A stretch of 64,000 bases of DNA from positions 310,001-374,000 of the forward strand of contig JAZKJV010005534.1 of NCBI GenBank assembly GCA_037367405.1. The letters are read 5' to 3'. Below the pieces are notes generated by a model. The model saw nothing but the letters and a program-made list of their open reading frames with translations, had not been told where the DNA came from and did no database searches. Numbering within the stretch: the first letter of the stretch is position 1; each line of letters begins with the position of its first letter. Both the position numbers and the translations under genes were made by a program. This DNA is from Ottelia alismoides (taxonomy: Eukaryota; Streptophyta; Magnoliopsida; Alismatales; Hydrocharitaceae). Shown in pieces: positions 11,943 through 23,000 of the stretch.

Positions 11943-12419
11943 ATGCCCATCGCCGATCACCATAATCCTGAGACTATCGATCATCGTCACCTCTACCTCC
12001 ACCTTGCCAACGTCCCATGCCTCCACCTCAACCTTCACCTCGGCCGTCACCTCGGCCTCTTCCTCAACGATCTCCGCCATCGCCACTACCTCCAAGCTCT
12101 TTCATCCGGGAGAAGCCGATTGAGAGATTAGGGTTTTCCTAAGGATGAAGAAAGAGGACCAGTGACGGTTGTTTGTCTTCTTATATGGGTTTCTAGGGTA
12201 TGAACAACATTTAATATAAGAAACAAGGCATGGGATCCACGTTAATTCCAACTATTTGGGGGTAAAACTATTATTTATCCATCACGTGAGGGTACACGTG
12301 ATATGCTCTGGCCGTGCCACATTACATTATGCAATACCATTCAAGGAAAATTGCTCTTACATCCCTATAAGATGCAATCTTTTGTATAATTTCAAGATTG
12401 TTTTGTAATTTTCCCTTTA

Positions 12420-12499
12420 AAAAGTTTATGGTGATAGTTTGTCCATCGCTACAAGTGCCCGTCGATATAAATCTGTCGTGACAAGCCTTTTTCCTTGTA
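12420..12499 (-). mobile_element. CACTA element terminus (terminal and subterminal repeats)
   Basis: Read on the minus strand from 12499 the sequence is CACTACAAGGAAAAAGG, followed by CGACAGATTTA, ATCGACGGGCAC and TAGCGATGG. This is the CACTA terminal inverted repeat plus the TAGCGACGG-like subterminal repeats known from plant CACTA elements. The element body lies to the left, in the same orientation as the transposase fragment at 50-726, so both may belong to one element later split by the LINE and hAT. The other terminus is not in the window. Confidence 0.6.
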
Positions 12500-12689
12500 G
12501 TGCTAGTAGACATTATTACAACATAAGACTTCTCACCACTTGTGCACATGCAGCATCTAAAGATTTTAAAATCAATTCAAAAATATAAATATTGAGAAGT
12601 CGCCTGCTAAAACCCATAAAAATATATACGTTGCTGTATGTAAGGAATACATTACATTGTTTTTTATTATAATTTCTTTTTTGTAGTTA

Positions 12690-13075
12690 AGGAAAAACGA
12701 AGGCAACAACTATTTTTATATTATTATAAATAAGACACGCATACTTTTATTCATTGCTATAGGAAAAGATAGCAATGGATATCGTTTTCATTGATACAAA
12801 GAAAGGAAGACAACGAAACATATTTCCGTTGCTACGAGAAAAGAAGGCAAATAATACTATTTTCATTGTTATTGGCGAAAAAGTAGGGAAAAAGGCAACA
12901 TATACTATTTCGTTGTTATGAGAAAAAAAGGTAACGAGTATTTTTTTCGGTTGCTATATGGAAAAGAGGCAATGAAAAGATTCGTTGCTATGATGTATTA
13001 GCAAAGATTAAAAAAATGTTATTATTTTTTCTAATAACTTTAGCAACTAATATTTAGAGTCGTTATATTGAAGGG
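12690..13075. repeat. Array of GTTGCTA/GGCAACGA-type motifs, subterminal-like
   Basis: About seven alternating direct and inverted copies of a motif close to CGTTGCTATGAGAAAAAAGGCAACGA, each 45-60 bp apart. Similar motifs occur at 32460-32660 next to a CACTA terminus, so this is probably the subterminal part of another DNA transposon that has lost its end. Confidence 0.45.
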
Positions 13076-13079
13076 GTGT

Positions 13080-13403
13080 ATGGGGCTGACCCCTGGCCGC
13101 CCCATTTTCGATCTTTTTTTTTGAAAAATATCGTAATGTATATTCATCTTTATATCTTCCTATATGTCAATCGAATTTCGTCAGAATAGAGACTCCTACA
13201 GCCTCCATCCAGACGGAGCCGATTTAAAAATCCTGTGACCGTTAAAAAATGACTGTCTTAATGGAGGTCGTAGGAGTCTCTGTTTCTGGCGAAATTCGAA
13301 TGATATATAAGAGAGATATATAGATGAATATATATGATGATATTTTCCAAAAAAATAAAAAATTACGAAAAATGGGATGGCTGCACCAAGGGGGCAGTCC
13401 CAT
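13080..13403. mobile_element. Fold-back MITE, copy 1
   Basis: Long imperfect inverted repeat: the left arm (ATGGGGCTGACCCC..., with ATTTCGTCAGAA and CTCCATCCAGAC) pairs with the right arm (TAATGGAGG..., TTCTGGCGAAATTCG, ...GGGGGCAGTCCCAT). The whole 324 bp would fold into one hairpin. Same family as 29761-30103. No convincing target duplication was found, so the superfamily is unknown. Confidence 0.75.
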
Positions 13404-14025
13404 TTTTCCCTTGAAACGTAATAACAAAATGATAAATCATGATTACAAAACTGTTGTCTTATGTCACTTTTGTTGCCGTGAGCATAGAGATCGAACAAGA
13501 CTTTAAGGGTCATTGTGTAAAAAATCCTTACAACTTTTGGACTAACTCATGCAGAAATCCTCTCAAGGCGAGCCGAACCTGAGTGAACCCACTCAGACTT
13601 CGCTCGGTTCGATTAACATACTTTAGGATGTGGGCTCGATTCGGCTCAAAAAATTGGAAATCGTATTCAGGTTCGGCTCGATTTAGGTTCATGAAGGCTC
13701 GATTCGATCTGTTAAAGGTTCCATTCAAGCACCAATTACAACCCCCAAAATTCTTTCCGGCAAAGCCGAACTCTGGTGAACCCCCGCATAATCTATGCTC
13801 CTTTAAGATCATTTATGATGAAATCGATCTCTTAAGCCCCCAATGCAAGATGGACGACAATGATGTTGAGGATTAATATGTTGACTAAGACCCGTACAGG
13901 GGGTTACCCACTTTTTGGGAGTGTTTTCCCCCAAAATCTATACTTTCTCTCTCATGTGGGGCCTCTCTCTCTCTCTCTCTTTTTAATACATTAAATAGAT
14001 TATTTCTCTTTCATTCGTACCATCA
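13404..14025. other. Non-coding spacer
   Basis: Contains a stretch rich in GGTTCGGCTCGA and its complement (about 13560-13790), the style of decayed hAT ends, and a CT microsatellite near 13963-13981. No gene seen. Confidence 0.4.
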
Positions 14026-14034
14026 AAAAAACAA
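14026..14034. repeat. Pack-MULE target-site duplication, left copy
   Basis: AAAAAACAA, repeated exactly at 15428-15436; 9 bp is the Mutator-type length. Confidence 0.9.
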
Positions 14035-14507
14035 GGGATTTTTACCCAGCAGACCCTATAATCTTTGTAAATTACCTCTACGACCTTTGAAACATCGATA
14101 TTCCTCCCTTGACCCCGTAATCTTGCTAACCCTAACTCTACAGAACATGTGGTTAGCTCCCATCCATTTAACCGTTAGAACTAACCAAACTCTGTTATTT
14201 TTCCTTTATATTATACCCATTTTAGTGGTCAAATTACCGCAAGTGCCATTGCCTCCCACCTCACCTCCCACCCTCTACCTGCAGCTGAACACGGTGCCCC
14301 TCTCCCCGGTCTGTCGCTGCTCAAAGGCCCCCTGCGGCTTGAAGCTCGTGCCTACCACCTCCCTCGGCTCGAGTCGCCGTCGTGCTGCCCCCCTCCCCAC
14401 CCACCCGGGGTCCCGTCCCGCCGCCTGTAGCACCCCCCCCCCCAAAGACCCCTCTCCCCCTCCCTCCCTCCCCCGCTGCAAATCACCCGTCCACGGTCCC
14501 CCTCCCC

Positions 14508-14640
14508 CCTCCCGCACCTGCAAATCAAGCACCAGTCCCCGATCCCCTCCCCCCTCCCGCGCCTGCAAATCAAGCATCAGTCCCCGGTCCCCTCCCCCCT
14601 CCCGCGCCTGCAAATCAAGCACCAGTCCCCGGTCCCCTGT
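14508..14640. repeat. 45-bp tandem repeat, about 3 copies
   Basis: Unit contains CCTGCAAATCAAGCACCAG followed by a C-rich run; the CCTG of successive copies lies at 14517, 14562 and 14607. A partial fourth copy precedes it (14476-14511). Because 45 is a multiple of 3 the repeat stays open in several frames, which explains the long low-complexity frames here. Confidence 0.88.
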
Positions 14641-14708
14641 CTCCCCCCCCCCACCACCACCGCCCCTCCACGTAGCAACCTACCGCCGCCCCTCCGGGGG
14701 GTGTGGAG

Positions 14709-15099
14709 GCCCTGGTCTCCGGCACCGAGCAGCTCCGGTGGCCTATCGTGGTCGCCGTCGTCGACGACGTGCGCGATCTCGGGGCTCTGCTCCTCGATGC
14801 GGACGAGGACGGTGCAACGGTCGGAGTCGAGGCCGGCATCATGGGAGGTGAAGCCGACGACGCGGCAGGTGTCGCGGACGACCCTGACGTAGTCGGGAGG
14901 GGAGTGCGTGGTGATCTCATCGAAGACCATGTCTAGGTCGGACTTGGTGCACGCCTCGCACGCCACGTGCGACTCCGGGTCCCCGGCAAGGCAGGCGTCG
15001 AGGATGGCATCGGAGATCGCACAGCTTGTCCGGGTGGCCCTCGTTCACCGACTCCGACGTGAACAGGAACGTCCTCTCCTCCTCCTCATCGTACTCCAT
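14709..15099 (-). pseudogene. SAMS-like: S-adenosylmethionine synthetase N-terminal fragment
   Basis: The intact enzyme makes S-adenosylmethionine from ATP and methionine. The fragment begins with an ATG at 15099 and reads [18 protein letters not shown], the nearly invariant first motif including the ATP-binding HPDK. Right after CD the frame is lost, consistent with a ~5-bp deletion, and continues in another frame with [52 protein letters not shown] and ends at GAGDQG, the next conserved motif. About 131 of roughly 390 codons are present; beyond GAGDQG the DNA is unrelated. Identity is certain, activity is impossible. It lies wholly inside the Pack-MULE, which explains its isolation. Confidence 0.93.
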
Positions 15100-15427
15100 C
15101 GCTTTGCTTTGCTAAGAAAACTGGGAGAGGAGGAGGAGGAAGGCTCGATTTGTACGAGCAATGTGACTACTACTGGGGGAAGGAAAAACACGTGGCATCA
15201 TGCATGTACGACGAGCAGACCGAGGTGGTGGTGGAAGAATTTTGTCTTTTTTGACCGTACAAGGGTTACTCAGACAACTCTGGTTAGGTTACGAAGGAGA
15301 CGGTGTACAAATGGGGGATCTATGTGGTAAGATGGAGCAAGATTACAGGGTCTAGGGAGGATATCGATGTTTCAAAAGTCATAGAGGTAATTTACAAAGA
15401 TTATAGGGTCTGCTGGGTAAAAATCCC

Positions 15428-15436
15428 AAAAAACAA
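15428..15436. repeat. Pack-MULE target-site duplication, right copy
   Basis: Exact copy of the 9 bp at 14026-14034. Confidence 0.9.
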
Positions 15437-16195
15437 TATATTATACTATCATATCGTTTAAAAATTATAAAATACTCGACTTCTACCCACTTTTCCAAAC
15501 TTCAACAGAATCACACTACAATAACTACTCATTTTCCAAACTTCAATACAGTCACATCATAACAAAACCTCTTAATCCAAACCCTCTGTCTAAACACCGA
15601 AAAAACAAAAATTAGATACCCTCTTCCAAGTTACAAGCGGTAACCCGGCATCCAAACCCACCCTAATGGCTTGTTTGATTGCCAGACTACCCTGGGTAAC
15701 GTGGCATACCCACTGCTCTATCTATATATTGCATAGGTCATCTTCAACTTGGTCGAAGAATCCCAAGAATAAAAATAAAATAAATTCTGTTGAATTACAT
15801 CACAACTTCTATTAAGGGGATGTATCTGTGAAATAGATTCAAATTACAGAGGCTGTGCAGTAATCGCAAAGATTGCAGGGGTTATGGTGGAATTGGCGAG
15901 ATTTCAGAGGGTCATGGTGCAAAATGCCAAAAGAAAAAACGAGAAAATTTTCCTGATATTATCGCATTTGATGTTCATAAAAGATATGGATAAATAATTA
16001 AGATGGGCATTTTATGGAGACCATAGAACCCTCGTAATTTTCGGTACATCCTCAATGCATTTTATAGATGGGTAATTTACTATCACGCATATACATCGGA
16101 TCATATGGACCGTTGGATGATGACCAAACGATCAAGTCAAAGGGGGAAATAAGCATTAAAAAAACTAGAAAGGAAACGAAGGTGAGGAAGAGCTC
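15437..16195. other. Non-coding spacer with a lone MULE-like arm
   Basis: No coding signal. A repeated ATTTTCCAAACTTCAA occurs twice near 15490 and 15532. The stretch 15860-15930 (GCAAAGATTGCAGGGG ... GGGTCATGGTGCAAAATGCC) resembles the Pack-MULE TIR in style and may be the end of a related element. Confidence 0.35.
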
Positions 16196-16536
16196 TCAGA
16201 TCTTAAGCGCCGGCCAGGACTCCTCGTCGAGAGCTGCAGGGGCCGCTGCGACGACGGCGCTCGGCTTCTTCCACGGGTTCTCCTTCGCTTCCTCACCGCC
16301 GTCGCAGCCGCAGCACGTGGACCCGCTCTCCCCGCGCCGCCTTCATTCTGCGGCGCAGGAGACGTGACCGGCGGACTCGATGACACCGTTGGGCTTCTTC
16401 TTCTCCTTCGCGGGAACGGCAACGTGGCATCCGTTCGGCGCAGCACGCCTGCGGTTGGGTTGCTTCTCGGCCGAGGACGGCGGGAAGCGGAAGGCGTCGT
16501 CACCGAAGGACAGTCCGCGGGGCGAACCCCGGGCAG
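16196..16536 (-). pseudogene. Possible La-related protein 1 (LARP1-like) exon fragment
   Basis: One minus-strand frame reads GSPRGLSFGDDAFRFPPSS, then a Lys-rich stretch (VPAKEKKKPNGVIES), an in-frame TGA at 16343-16345, and then ENPWKKPSAVV followed 8 residues later by DEESWPAL before a stop at 16196. The pair PW-KP and SWPAL at this spacing is seen near the N-terminus of plant LARP1 proteins, which bind mRNA and control its translation. The conserved La and DM15 domains are absent, so the identification rests on this short motif only. The codon use is very GC-rich, unlike the surrounding DNA. It is either an old captured exon or the broken 5' end of a host gene. Confidence 0.35.
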
Positions 16537-16843
16537 GTGGAGGCCGTGAACTTCCTCATCGGAATGGATCTTTCTGACGATCAACAGCGACGACGGAAAT
16601 GGATGGATGGTCATTCACGTAACACTAACACAAACGGTAAAAAGTATAAAAAAAAGGTAAGAACAAAACGTACATGATAATGTCGTCGGACAGGGGAGGG
16701 TGAACGGCGACGGAAGGGGGAAGAGCTCGAGCGGCCGAAGGTGGATGAAGGAGAGGCCTCGAGGTTTCTCTGTAGCGTACCGAGGAGAGGGAGAGAGGGG
16801 AGGGAAGTGAGTTTTTTGAAACGAGTTTAATTTACGTGTGAAG

Positions 16844-16853
16844 TTATATATAG
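16844..16853 (-). promoter_or_regulatory. TATA box of the LARP1-like remnant
   Basis: CTATATATAA on the minus strand, followed downstream by a pyrimidine-rich CACTTCCCTCCCCTCTCTCC leader as in plant 5' UTRs. It lies about 300 bp upstream of the coding-like sequence. Confidence 0.4.
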
Positions 16854-17448
16854 AAAATACGTGAGGGATGACGAATAGGATTATGAGGAATTTTTATTTT
16901 TGTCATCATTATTTTGAAGATAAGGCAATACCCTCTCTAGATTTTCTTTTTGGGGGCGGGTTTGAGGTTTGGAGATTTATGGGTAAATTACAAAGTAGGG
17001 TTTCAACTGCATCAATTTCTAATTAGGGGTTCCGCTTTTCAAATGTAACAAAGACGGGCCTGGACTTTAACGTTAGGGTTTAATGTCGGCGTGTGGATCG
17101 TCTGCTGTGGTCAGGGACGAAGCCAGGAATTTGTACTTAGGGGGGCTAACTATTAAGCCATAAATTTCTACTTAGAGAATAAACTAACGAGGCATTATTG
17201 CTTATTTTTTATTTTGCAATTAGTTGTTATTTTAGTTATCAATATTTCTTGATTTTTATTGATTGCATAATTTGAAAAAAAAATAACTACAATATTTTAA
17301 AAACTAATATTACAGGATATTTTTACAAAATAACCCTCTAAACTTGTGATTTTACATATATATGGAAAATATTATAGTTACAAAAAAATATATTATTTCT
17401 AAGATGAATAATCTTGTATGTATTTTCATCAATGCGCTAGTTGTAGAG
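16854..17448. other. Non-coding spacer with an isolated terminal-repeat arm
   Basis: 16979-17095 (GGGTAAATTACAAAGTAGGG ... AATTAGGGGTTCC ... TTTTCAAATGTAACAAA) matches the arms of the fold-back element at 30471-30817, so a single diverged arm of that family lies here. No gene seen. Confidence 0.4.
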
Positions 17449-17453
17449 ATAAC
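17449..17453. repeat. Copia target-site duplication, left copy
   Basis: ATAAC, matching 28029-28033. Confidence 0.88.
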
Positions 17454-18343
17454 TGTTGGACATGCGAGCCCACGGCGAGCCATTATGCAACAAATGTTAT
17501 TGCAATTCACTCCTTAATCTGAAATAAAGAGTACATAGTTTGCATAATAGGTCCCTTAGTGCAATTAGGTTTATGTACCATGGCCATCTTAATGATCATA
17601 CAGCTGTTGATTCAATTATTGAATCATAGAGGCTGGTGCTTAGATGAATATCTAATGAGTTAGATTGAGGACTCATCAAGCACCGTCAAATGATTATTAA
17701 GAGATGATCTCCAGTCTGAGTAGGAGATGGCAATCCTTTCTCAGTTAGGCTGATATCTGACCGACTTCTTTATGCAGGTCCTCTGCATAGGAATAAAGAT
17801 TCGGAGGTGCCAGATTAGTTAGGTCAAAGAGTTGACTTAACGAGATCGAGATAACCAAAGTCCTATATCATAGGATGTCATGATATAGGCACACATCCTC
17901 TGACCGGAGACAGATGTGTTACTATATATCTGAGTATGTACATTTGGCAGACCAATAGGTTAATGACCTAATCAAGGTCTATACACCGGCGCGCTGGTGT
18001 GCATATAAGGGCATATGAGTAATACAATCTCTCAAAGGGATCATACAGGTTCACTACTGAACCGGAAGACATGAGCTCACTCATGAGATATTGGGAAGAA
18101 TCAAATTCCGTGCGCACGGTCGTCTCGCTTTGGAAGCTTGACTAATATTTGTTGGTTTGATATATACTTTTGAAAAGTATATTATCAAGACCTAGGTATG
18201 ATATATGCTTTTGGAAAGTATATGATCAATACCGACTCCCAATGATCGAATGAGAAACTTACTGATAAAACCATGAAGTAGACAGTATAAAGTTTATCCA
18301 ATACTTCGGGTTTAATCTGAGTCTTCCAGTATGCAGGATGTAT

Positions 18344-19174
18344 AGGTATTAGGAATACCTGAGGGTGATGTGATTATAAACGATTGTATAACCATGACGC
18401 TTCCATTCCTAGGGAGTGATGAAACGGGTCTGGATTTTAGTGACTCCTCTCAGAAGAGAAGTAATCTTATCTTAGTCCAATTATTGGACATTGATCTGAA
18501 TATGATTCAGATGCAATGAGAAGATTAGGTTTGCGGTCTTGATTTAATCAAGCATCTATGGGAGGCCCGCGATCTGGATTTGAGATATGATCTCAATATC
18601 CATGTCACTATATGTGGAACAATACAATCGCCATGTCCTTATCTCCAAGTATCTGCGGAGAAAGCGCATTATCCTTGAAGGAGTTCATGGATAATTCTAT
18701 TGTTGATTTATGTATCCGAGCATTGAGGAAATGGATAATTAAATGTGATTTAATTATCATGATTAATATGAATTCGATTCATATTATAAAGAGAGTTGTT
18801 ATGATTTGATTATCAAAGATGTAAATAATGTGAATATGATTCATGTTATTTGAGAACAAGAGAATAGAGATCCAAGATGATTAAATGTGATTTAATTATC
18901 ATGGATATGAATAATGTGGATAGCAATATCCATATTAATCATATATATTATAAATGTGATTTTATAATATATAAGAGAGAGCTATTTGTAATTTACATTT
19001 GTTAATTAAATGTTAACGTGAATTGGATTCACATTGGACATTGAATTGAAAATGTAATTTACATTTTGTTTTGGGTTGTGAATATGATTCACAAATTTTT
19101 CAATGGCAAGATTGCAATGTCTCCAAAATAATTGTGAATTATTTTTGTAGAATGATTTGCAACATAAGTTGTTG
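18344..19174. repeat. Cluster of short perfect inverted repeats, mostly with 3-nt spacers
   Basis: Perfect hairpins seen: 18344-18360 (arm AGGTATT, spacer AGG), 18494-18512 (ATCTGAAT, ATG), 18538-18552 (CTTGATT, 1 nt), 18580-18596 (TTGAGAT, ATG), 18734-18758 (GATAATTAAAT, GTG), 18764-18786 (TAATATGAAT, TCG), 18881-18895 (TTAAAT, GTG), 19018-19032 (GTGAAT, TGG), 19049-19067 (AAAATGTAA, 1 nt), 19076-19094 (TTGTGAAT, ATG), 19125-19145 (AAAATAATT, GTG), and a 10-bp arm pair ATTTGCAACA near 19150-19174. The 3' LTR repeats them, at 26892-26920 even with 13-bp arms. Confidence 0.85.
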
Positions 19175-19495
19175 CAAATAATGGAGATTACCTAAAAGAT
19201 GAAATAGCCACCTTCCTTATGGAGGAGGGTGGACGGCCGCCACTCCCGTTAGGAAAGAGAGGCCGTCCCCCTCTCCACATGAAAGGAGGCTTTCTCTCCT
19301 TTCATTATCTCCATGTATTGATGATTTAATTTTGTGATTAAATAGTGTTGATTTATCAACATATATTAAATTTAAATTAAATTAATTGTTGTTGGTTTTA
19401 TCAACACAAATCTTAGCCATTAAAAGAAACACAATCAATGAGAGCCATTGGATTTGTGTTGGCCCATGGATTGAGATCCATGAATCACAAAACCC

Positions 19496-19504
19496 TATAA
19501 ATAG
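19496..19504 (+). promoter_or_regulatory. TATA box in copia 5' LTR
   Basis: TATAAATAG followed about 25-30 bp later by a pyrimidine-rich start region and CT repeats; the same box is at 27445-27453 in the 3' LTR. Confidence 0.75.
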
Positions 19505-20077
19505 AGAGGCATACCCATGCTCTCTTTTTACACAAAATGCTTGAGAAGCATCTCTCTCTCTTTCTCTCTGGACGTCAGCCCTCTCTATCCCTCTCATGGC
19601 CGTCCACCATGGATACTATGGAGAGGTTCTCCGTCGCCACAGCATCGTCGTTATGATGCCCGATCGTCTGTTCGTGGATCTCCGTCTCCTTCGGTGCGCC
19701 TCGCTTGTGAAGAAGACGACGGATCTCGTGTGTCGAGATCAGGAGATCCGCCGCTTGGATCATCAACATGGATTGCGAGAAGCACGCGGTTCATCCCCGC
19801 GCTCGCAAGCGTCTCCTCCGTCGGATCGGACTTGAGACAGGAGGTCTCTTCGTTTAGAGACTCGATCGCAACCACGCTTCAAGAGGTAATCCTATTACTT
19901 GTTTGTGGTTTAGACGAAATGATTCGAGAAGTGTTCTTGGATCATGTGGTTTCTTCGCATAAAAATTTTTAAATTCCGCTGCATCGAGCAACTAGTCCGA
20001 CTAGTCGCTCCTTGTCGTATTCGATATGACGTACACGCTTCCGTGATGCGCTTGAGGATCAAACCATATCCTTCAAG

Positions 20078-20090
20078 TGGTATCAGAGCC
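20078..20090 (+). other. Copia primer-binding site (initiator Met-tRNA)
   Basis: TGGTATCAGAGCC, complementary to the 3' end of plant initiator Met-tRNA, 2 bp after the 5' LTR. Confidence 0.93.
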
Positions 20091-23000
20091 TTAGGTCGAC
20101 GGTTTCGAATATGATTCGCTAACCAAGGACGACTTGGGTTCGTTATGGTCGCGAAAGTTTTTATCGCATTTGATTTCATACATCTGTTTAGTAAACAATT
20201 TCGGACATGTTTAAAATGTTTAAGTACGAATTATTTACTTGGATTTTGTTCCCCATTAAATAAGGAAACCATAGGATATGAGTTTGCGTAAATCGGATTT
20301 TGTTTGCTCTAGATATGGTTGTTTTAATGAACATGTATTCGCTGTTACGGGAACTGCGAGTCTTAACGTAATTAAGGAGTTAATTACTGTTTAGAGACGC
20401 CTCGAAATGCATGCAAATCACATAGGTTCTGTTGTAAATCAAGTTAGCAAATTATGGAAACTTACTTTGCTTAATTTGAATTTAAATTGATTGAGATATG
20501 CTAATTTTAGTAAGTAGGGGTCACTGCTGAAATTACTTTCCTAATCAAAAATCATGTGATTGTCAATTAATGAAATTAATTGTTAATTTCATGAAATAAT
20601 TATGGAAAATATTTGAGAAATATTGGAATATGATTATTTCCTTAATTGACTTGACCTCAACCAATTAATTGATTAGAATTGATCTAGATCATAATTGGAA
20701 ACACAATCATCAAACTCCTTGCTTGAATATGATTGGGAATTTGTCTAGCAAATTTCCTTATAATCAAAATTGTTTTGATTACTATATGGTATAATTTCGG
20801 TTGAAGAACCGATGATCATCTCAAGTACAAATTAATCAATTTGGCATTATCCTTTCCCGAGGCGGATATGGTGTCTAGTCGGGGATCGCTGGGGTAGCGG
20901 GTTGCAACGTATGCGGTCCGTCCCACTCCCGTCGGTACTGGCCATGACAGCGGGTAGGGTCGGGATAATGTCCGAGGGATTAAGATGTATTTTTATAATT
21001 ATTAAAATACGAATTAATACGTACTTTGAGAATAATACTATATATATTCAAGTAAGACAATCAAGTTTGATTGATTGAATTGGATTGATAATTAATTTAA
21101 TATGATTAAGTTAATGATGTCCAATAAAAATACTCTAATATGATTAGAGTTGATAATTCCCTTGGAAGAATTAATTATATGAATGTGATTCATAGAAATT
21201 AATTTAATTTGAATAAGATATGGAGGATCACATAAGTGACATCCATGGTCTCCCGTCAAGGCGAAGGGTTTCGTCGTCAGATATTATATGTGGGAGACGC
21301 CTGTCCGAAGTGACAGCTCCTGCATATGATCGATTTGGATCGGGCTCGTCGCTTCTTGAAAGAGTAAGGACGTATGCGTAGTGACCCCAATATCGGGTCC
21401 TCATATTATTGGGGCGATATTGGATTGCGCATAGTGAGTTGTATTCCTGTTGACGGTTGGTTCAATTAATGACGGGTCAACATCACCTTAGGGGTGGTGG
21501 GCCCGGGTATTAAAGACCGAATTGGGAGATGCAAGTTGGACTTGTAAGGCGGAATGTGTTCCCGCTTCTTTTTATCCGAGTTGTAGGTTCTCATATTATT
21601 GGGATGCAACAAAGATAAGGAAGGAGATCCCAGATCTTGCTTGAGATGTAATGGTAAGTATATCTCTTACATTGAAAGTGATTAAGGGAATGAACTATCA
21701 TTGTTGACATGGAAAGACAACTTTGATATAAAATTCCTAATTCAAAGTAAAACATGTATATATATAAATATATACCCTTATGCAAATTACTTATTTCAGA
21801 TAATCCTTCATTAAACCCACTCAATGTTATACTCAATAATAACCAGTAAAATATCATGGATTGGACTCATGATCCAGATATTGTACTTGCAGTTGGACAC
21901 ATAATGTATGTGGTTGCAATGTGCAAGTTTCCTCATAATAATAAGGAATGATGATTAATAAGACAATAGGACTAAAACCCTAGGGTTTGTATGTCTCTAT
22001 AAGTCTTGATCTTATCGAATGTACTTTTAAAGTGACATGTCGATAATGATCGTAATTATCAAATAATCCTTATAAAATTCGAAGAAGATGTTCTGGTATA
22101 CATATGTACTCTCGACATTTAATCATGAATGATGTGGTTCTCTGCATCATGCAGAATGGTGGCTCTATAAGAGATGATGTATTCAAATTGTTTGAGTACC
22201 TACCTGAACCAATATTTTAAGAGTCTAGATGGATGTAGATACGATGAATATCATCATTCTACCATCTATACTCTAGTCATTCATGAAGCTTCATAATATT
22301 CATATTATATGAACTTAAATGAAGCTTGTATAAATGTTGAAATACTCTTATATTGAAATTGTTGATTTTAAGATAAGAGATCCTTGGTCTTGAGCAGTAG
22401 TTGCTTATAGACAAAGGGAGCGCAGTGGAAGCATAGGTTGGACCCACGTAAGAGGTATAGTCAAAGAGTTGATTGTACTTCTGTGACTTCCATATGACAT
22501 CCAAAGAGTTGGATGAATGCCAATACTGCAATAAATTAATGTGTTGATAGTATGACTATCAAATCTATCTAGAATCCTTAGAAAAGGAATCGGATAGTAC
22601 ATCAGAAAAAAAACTACATATAATCATTGAAATTGACTTACTTATTTGATAAGACAAAGTCTAATAATTGTATCTAAATCTTCTAATGACACTTGCAATT
22701 GGTTGCATCTGTATTAGAATATTAGAAATTTGATCTTAAGGTTTAATGATCATCTATGTTGGAATTGATGCAATTGTTGCAATAATTTCCACCGGATGAA
22801 TAGACTTCATATTTTTAGTGGGAGCCCTTAGTCTTAGAGAATGTCTCTATGACCTAGATATTAGAATACAATCATTGTATATTTCTAAATGTTGGGAATA
22901 AACATGAAATCTGGAATAGACCTATCATAAAGAGTTATGATGGAGATATTTCAGATAGTAATCTTACATCTAGTGGACTCCACTAAATTAGAAAATTAAT

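Larger units (their letters stand above)
10300..12131 (-). pseudogene. Gly/Arg/Asp-rich coding-like remnant split by a hAT element
   Basis: Not recognised. On the minus strand, DNA on both sides of the hAT insertion reads as Gly/Arg/Asp-rich protein. Right of it (12131-11935) one frame gives GRGRGDGRGEG, then RWQGGGRGDDDR and DYGDRRW, interrupted by TGA and TAG stops. Left of it (10800-10670) the same motif returns as SWQGGGRGDDDQWSQSYRDRRW, so there is an internal repeat. A 129-codon frame (10689-10300) continues with RSLGGGWNTRIVGHERGEGF. An AAACCCTAA-type sequence lies just upstream at about 12130. It could be a captured exon inside a CACTA element, or a decayed second CACTA gene. At least one frameshift and several stops are present. 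Confidence 0.35.
14035..15427. mobile_element. Pack-MULE carrying a SAM synthetase fragment, 1,393 bp
   Basis: Long terminal inverted repeats (14035-14127 and 15336-15427, about 92 bp) begin GGGATTTTTACCCAGCAGAC; the first 46 bases pair without mismatch and only a handful of differences occur in the rest. A perfect 9-bp duplication flanks them. There is no transposase. The interior is GC-rich and contains the N-terminal third of a host S-adenosylmethionine synthetase gene on the minus strand plus a Pro-coding 45-bp tandem repeat. These are the defining features of a Pack-MULE: a non-autonomous Mutator-like element that has captured host gene sequence. Confidence 0.92.
17454..20075 (+). repeat. 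Copia 5' LTR
   Basis: Starts TGTTGGACAT and ends ATCCTTCA, directly before the PBS. Matches 25404-28028 over its whole length. Contains a promoter (TATA at 19496) and many short perfect inverted repeats. Confidence 0.95.

Noticed and set aside
13560..13800. Separate hAT element rich in GGTTCGGCTCGA
   Set aside because: No inverted ends or target duplication could be found.
14087..14851. 254-codon Pro/Arg-rich plus-strand frame
   Set aside because: It runs antisense through the SAM synthetase fragment and the 45-bp repeat; its length is explained by repeat composition.
19517..19972. 151-codon frame in the copia LTR (related frames at 27466-27926)
   Set aside because: It lies downstream of the LTR TATA box in the GC-rich transcribed part; the two LTR copies have different frame structures, so it is not conserved as protein.
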